Part shown: one piece after another, positions 6,252 through 8,056 of the stretch | Layout of the letters: each line of letters starts with the position of its first letter | Numbering within the stretch: the stretch's first letter is position 1 | Source of the DNA: an uncultured Spirochaetales bacterium | Lineage (GTDB): Bacteria; Spirochaetota; Spirochaetia; Sphaerochaetales; Sphaerochaetaceae | Direction of reading: 5' to 3' | Assembly: GCA_934271365.1 (NCBI GenBank) | Contig: CAKQRI010000054.1 | Location: forward strand, 1 to 8,056 | DNA: 8,056 bases | The notes under the pieces: generated by a model | What the model was told of the DNA's origin: nothing | The model's database searches: none | The model's input: the letters and a program-made list of their open reading frames with translations, nothing else | Made by a program: the position numbers and the translations under genes

Positions 6252-6287
6252 CAAAAAAAGAAAAGAGGAGTCTTGAGACTCCCCTTT
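6252..6287 (-). terminator. Intrinsic terminator after ygeW
   Basis: On the minus strand, AAAGGGGAGTC (6287-6277) pairs with GACTCCTCTTT (6272-6262) over 11 base pairs with one G-T pair around the loop TCAA, followed by a T-rich tract to 6252. It is 16 bases past the ygeW stop codon and separates ygeW transcription from the NifU-like operon, which must therefore have its own promoter in 6130-6250. Confidence 0.9.
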
Positions 6288-6302
6288 CATGAAATTGAAG
6301 CT

Positions 6303-7511
6303 TTAGCACTCCAATACGCGGTTTTTATCTTCAGCAAGCAGCTTCTCAAGAATAGTTGCTGGATCTTTGAATTTAGCAAGAACAATCATAGCTGCAATGA
6401 TATAAGGCTTGTAGCTTGCCTCCTTATAAAGAGGAACAAGATAGCGGTCAAATACAGAAGCATCAACCTCACCTTCCTTACAGCTCACGCCAGAGATATC
6501 TGCAGGCAGGCAATGCATGTAGAGAGCCTTGCCATCTTTTGTTGTCTTCATCAGCTCTTCTGTACATGTCCAGTTCTTGAACTTTGCATTATTCTCAAGA
6601 CATCTCTTCTCAAGATCCTTAAGCTCATCAAACTTACCTTCCTCTACAAGCTTTGTCCTCTCTTCCATTACAGCATAAGGAGCCCAGCTCTTTGGATAAA
6701 CGATATCTGCATCCTTGAATGCCTCTTCCATTGAATTGACTCTCTTATAAGAACCACCGGACTTTCTTGCATTCTCTGCTGCAATCTCTTCTACTTCACT
6801 CATCACATTATAGCCTTCTGGATGAGCAAGTACTACGTCCATACCAAATCTTGTGAAGAGGCCAATAATTCCCTGAGGAACAGAAAGAGGCTTGCCGTAA
6901 GATGGTGAATATGCCCATGTCATTGCGACTTTCTTGCCTTTCAGATTCTCTACTCCTCCGAAATAGTTGATTACTGAAAGCATATCTGCCATAGACTGTG
7001 TAGGATGATCTATATCACACTGGAGATTGACCAATGTAGGTCTCTGCTCCAGAACACCATCTCTGTAGCCTTCCTGAACAGCCTCAGATACAGTCTTCAT
7101 ATATGTATGGCCCTTTCCGATATACATATCATCTCTGATTCCGATTACATCAGCCATAAAAGAGACCATGTTTGCTGTCTCTCTCACAGTCTCACCATGT
7201 GCAATCTGTGAAAGCTTCTCATCAAGGTCCTGAACTTCAAGGCCAAGAAGATTACAAGCAGAGGCAAATGAGAAACGAGTTCTTGTTGAATTATCACGGA
7301 AAACAGAAATACCAAGGCCACTATCAAAAACCTTTGTTGAGATATTGTTCTCTCTCATTCCGCGGAGAATCTCAGCAACCTCAAATACAGCTGCAATCTC
7401 ATCATCACTCTCCTTCCATGTATGGAAGAAGTCATTTAAATACATTTTGGAAATATCTAGCTTTCTCAGATCTTCAATTCTTTTCTTAATCTCTGATTTT
7501 GTTTTGGCCAT
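6303..7511 (-). CDS. ygeW: YgeW, knotted carbamoyltransferase
   Basis: This 402-residue protein is a close match in length and motifs to the YgeW family (about 396 residues in E. coli), a trefoil-knotted relative of aspartate and ornithine carbamoyltransferases. The carbamoyl-phosphate site appears as FRDNSTRTRFSF (residues 71-82), then DHPTQSMADM (168-177) and MHCLPADISG (332-341). The family's natural substrate was long unknown. ygeW genes travel with ygeX, ygeY, ssnA and selenium-dependent hydroxylase genes in anaerobic purine and urate breakdown clusters, where a carbamoyl transfer yielding carbamoyl phosphate is expected. GGAGGG (7521-7516) supports the start. selD lies 85 bases upstream in the same direction, and a strong terminator follows. 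The key motifs appear intact. The enzyme should act in the cytoplasm as a trimer. Confidence 0.95.
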   Translation of the reverse strand: MAKTKSEIKKRIEDLRKLDISKMYLNDFFHTWKESDDEIAAVFEVAEILRGMRENNISTKVFDSGLGISVFRDNSTRTRFSFASACNLLGLEVQDLDEKLSQIAHGETVRETANMVSFMADVIGIRDDMYIGKGHTYMKTVSEAVQEGYRDGVLEQRPTLVNLQCDIDHPTQSMADMLSVINYFGGVENLKGKKVAMTWAYSPSYGKPLSVPQGIIGLFTRFGMDVVLAHPEGYNVMSEVEEIAAENARKSGGSYKRVNSMEEAFKDADIVYPKSWAPYAVMEERTKLVEEGKFDELKDLEKRCLENNAKFKNWTCTEELMKTTKDGKALYMHCLPADISGVSCKEGEVDASVFDRYLVPLYKEASYKPYIIAAMIVLAKFKDPATILEKLLAEDKNRVLEC

Positions 7512-7596
7512 AGAACCCTCCGGAATTATTATAGCACTTTATAATCTATCATAGGGAGCAAAGCTCTGCAATAAAAACGTTGCAATCTGTTGCATT
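7512..7596 (-). promoter_or_regulatory. Intergenic region between selD and ygeW
   Basis: This 85-base gap holds the ygeW ribosome binding site (7521-7516) and a perfect TATAAT on the minus strand (7533-7528), whose implied start would fall almost on the ribosome binding site. No matching -35 box at 16-18 bases is seen. Near the selD end, TGCAAC occurs twice with a 10-base period (7594-7579) and is followed by GTTTTTAT. TGCAA/TTGCA could form a 5-base-pair stem, at most a weak terminator. ygeW may be transcribed with selD, separately, or both. Confidence 0.3.
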
Positions 7597-8056
7597 TCAG
7601 CAATTGAAGATGACTTCATTTTCCTGGCGCTCAATGACATGGCCAACCAAAGTACAGCATGGTTCATTGAATTCTCTTACATAATTCCTAGCATCATCTT
7701 CACTCATGAATAGAAGCAGGCCTCCCGATGTTTCTGGTGTACAGACTAAATCCTTAATGCACTGATCAGCCGATGGGCTGAATGAGATATGGGAATCTAC
7801 ATAATCAAGATTCGTGTACATTCCTTCTGGAAGCAGTCCAAACCTTGCATACTCTAAAGCAAATGGCAGAATAGGGAGTGCTGCCAAATCATACTCTATA
7901 GTCACGCCAGAAGATGATGCAACTTCATAAGAATGCCCAGCAAGAGCAAATCCTGTAACATCGGTTGCTGCATGGATTCTATATTTCCGTCCTATGTCCC
8001 TAGCTTTCTTATTCAGCCTCTTCATCGAGTCTATAGCTGCAGAAACAGCCTTTTCA
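7597..8056 (-). CDS. selD: SelD, selenophosphate synthase, C-terminal part (cut by window edge)
   Basis: The frame is open from the right edge and ends in TGA at 7599-7597, giving about 152 residues; the true start is beyond the window. The internal ATG at 8025 is not the start, because codons before it (EKAVSAAIDS) continue the family sequence. SelD makes selenophosphate from selenide and ATP, the selenium donor for selenocysteine, selenouridine and the labile selenium cofactor of molybdenum hydroxylases. The C-terminal AIRS-type domain is clear: ATDVTGFALAGH, then LPILPFALEYARFGLLPEG, and CTPETSGGLL near the end, where most SelD have DPQTSGGLL. The catalytic Cys or Sec and glycine-rich N-terminus are not in view. 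With ygeW next and yqeC nearby, it may be an orphan-type SelD serving hydroxylases, but selA and selB cannot be judged from here. Confidence 0.93.
   Translation of the reverse strand, partial: EKAVSAAIDSMKRLNKKARDIGRKYRIHAATDVTGFALAGHSYEVASSSGVTIEYDLAALPILPFALEYARFGLLPEGMYTNLDYVDSHISFSPSADQCIKDLVCTPETSGGLLLFMSEDDARNYVREFNEPCCTLVGHVIERQENEVIFNC

Noticed and set aside
6210..6734. A 174-codon plus-strand open frame opposite ygeW
   Set aside because: It lies mostly antisense to the well-supported ygeW, crosses the ygeW terminator, has no ribosome binding site and resembles no protein family I know.
8023..8025. ATG at 8025 as the selD start
   Set aside because: The frame is open upstream to the window edge and continues family sequence, and a start there would remove the whole catalytic N-terminus.
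1..8056. CRISPR arrays, tRNA or rRNA genes, riboswitches and phage genes
   Set aside because: I saw no regularly spaced repeats, no tRNA-like cloverleaf or CCA end, no conserved rRNA segments, and no gap long enough for a typical large riboswitch; every gap between genes is under 200 bases.

Overview
The window looks like chromosome of an AT-rich anaerobic low-GC Firmicute, probably a Clostridia-type gut or rumen bacterium. The grounds are AGA-rich arginine codon use, GGAGG-type ribosome binding sites on most genes, and gene families typical of that group: a GGGtGRT protein with a NifU-like partner, YgeW, YqeC and an orphan-type SelD. The organism assignment is inference only.

Layout, left to right. 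Positions 1-152 appear to be the promoter-proximal end of an IS3-family insertion sequence, with the first 24 codons of OrfA on the minus strand. It abuts and truncates an XdhC-domain gene (120-356, minus), which lies directly downstream of and overlaps yqeC (349-1065, minus). Divergent from yqeC is a cation diffusion facilitator transporter (1159-2280, plus). It is followed by a likely two-gene operon of a small HD-domain protein (2394-2867) and a radical SAM/SPASM-type protein (2896-4299), which ends at a strong terminator. A second terminator faces it and closes a minus-strand operon of a NifU-like scaffold protein (start corrected to 6119) and a GGGtGRT protein (4410-5411). Upstream of that operon, and separated from it by a strong terminator, is ygeW, a knotted carbamoyltransferase (6303-7511, minus). 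Upstream of ygeW is the 3' part of selD (7597-8056, minus), which runs off the right edge.

How it fits together. SelD makes selenophosphate. YqeC and XdhC-type proteins are accessory factors of selenium-dependent molybdenum hydroxylases such as xanthine or purine hydroxylases. YgeW is encoded in anaerobic purine and urate breakdown clusters. So the two ends of the window belong to one theme, selenium-dependent purine or hydroxylase metabolism. The middle carries an unrelated-looking transporter and two conserved gene pairs of unknown function: HD plus radical SAM, and NifU-like plus GGGtGRT. No hydroxylase structural gene lies in the window. The most notable points are the insertion sequence breaking the XdhC gene and the NifU-like/GGGtGRT pair, a conserved but functionally uncharacterised iron-sulfur-type system.
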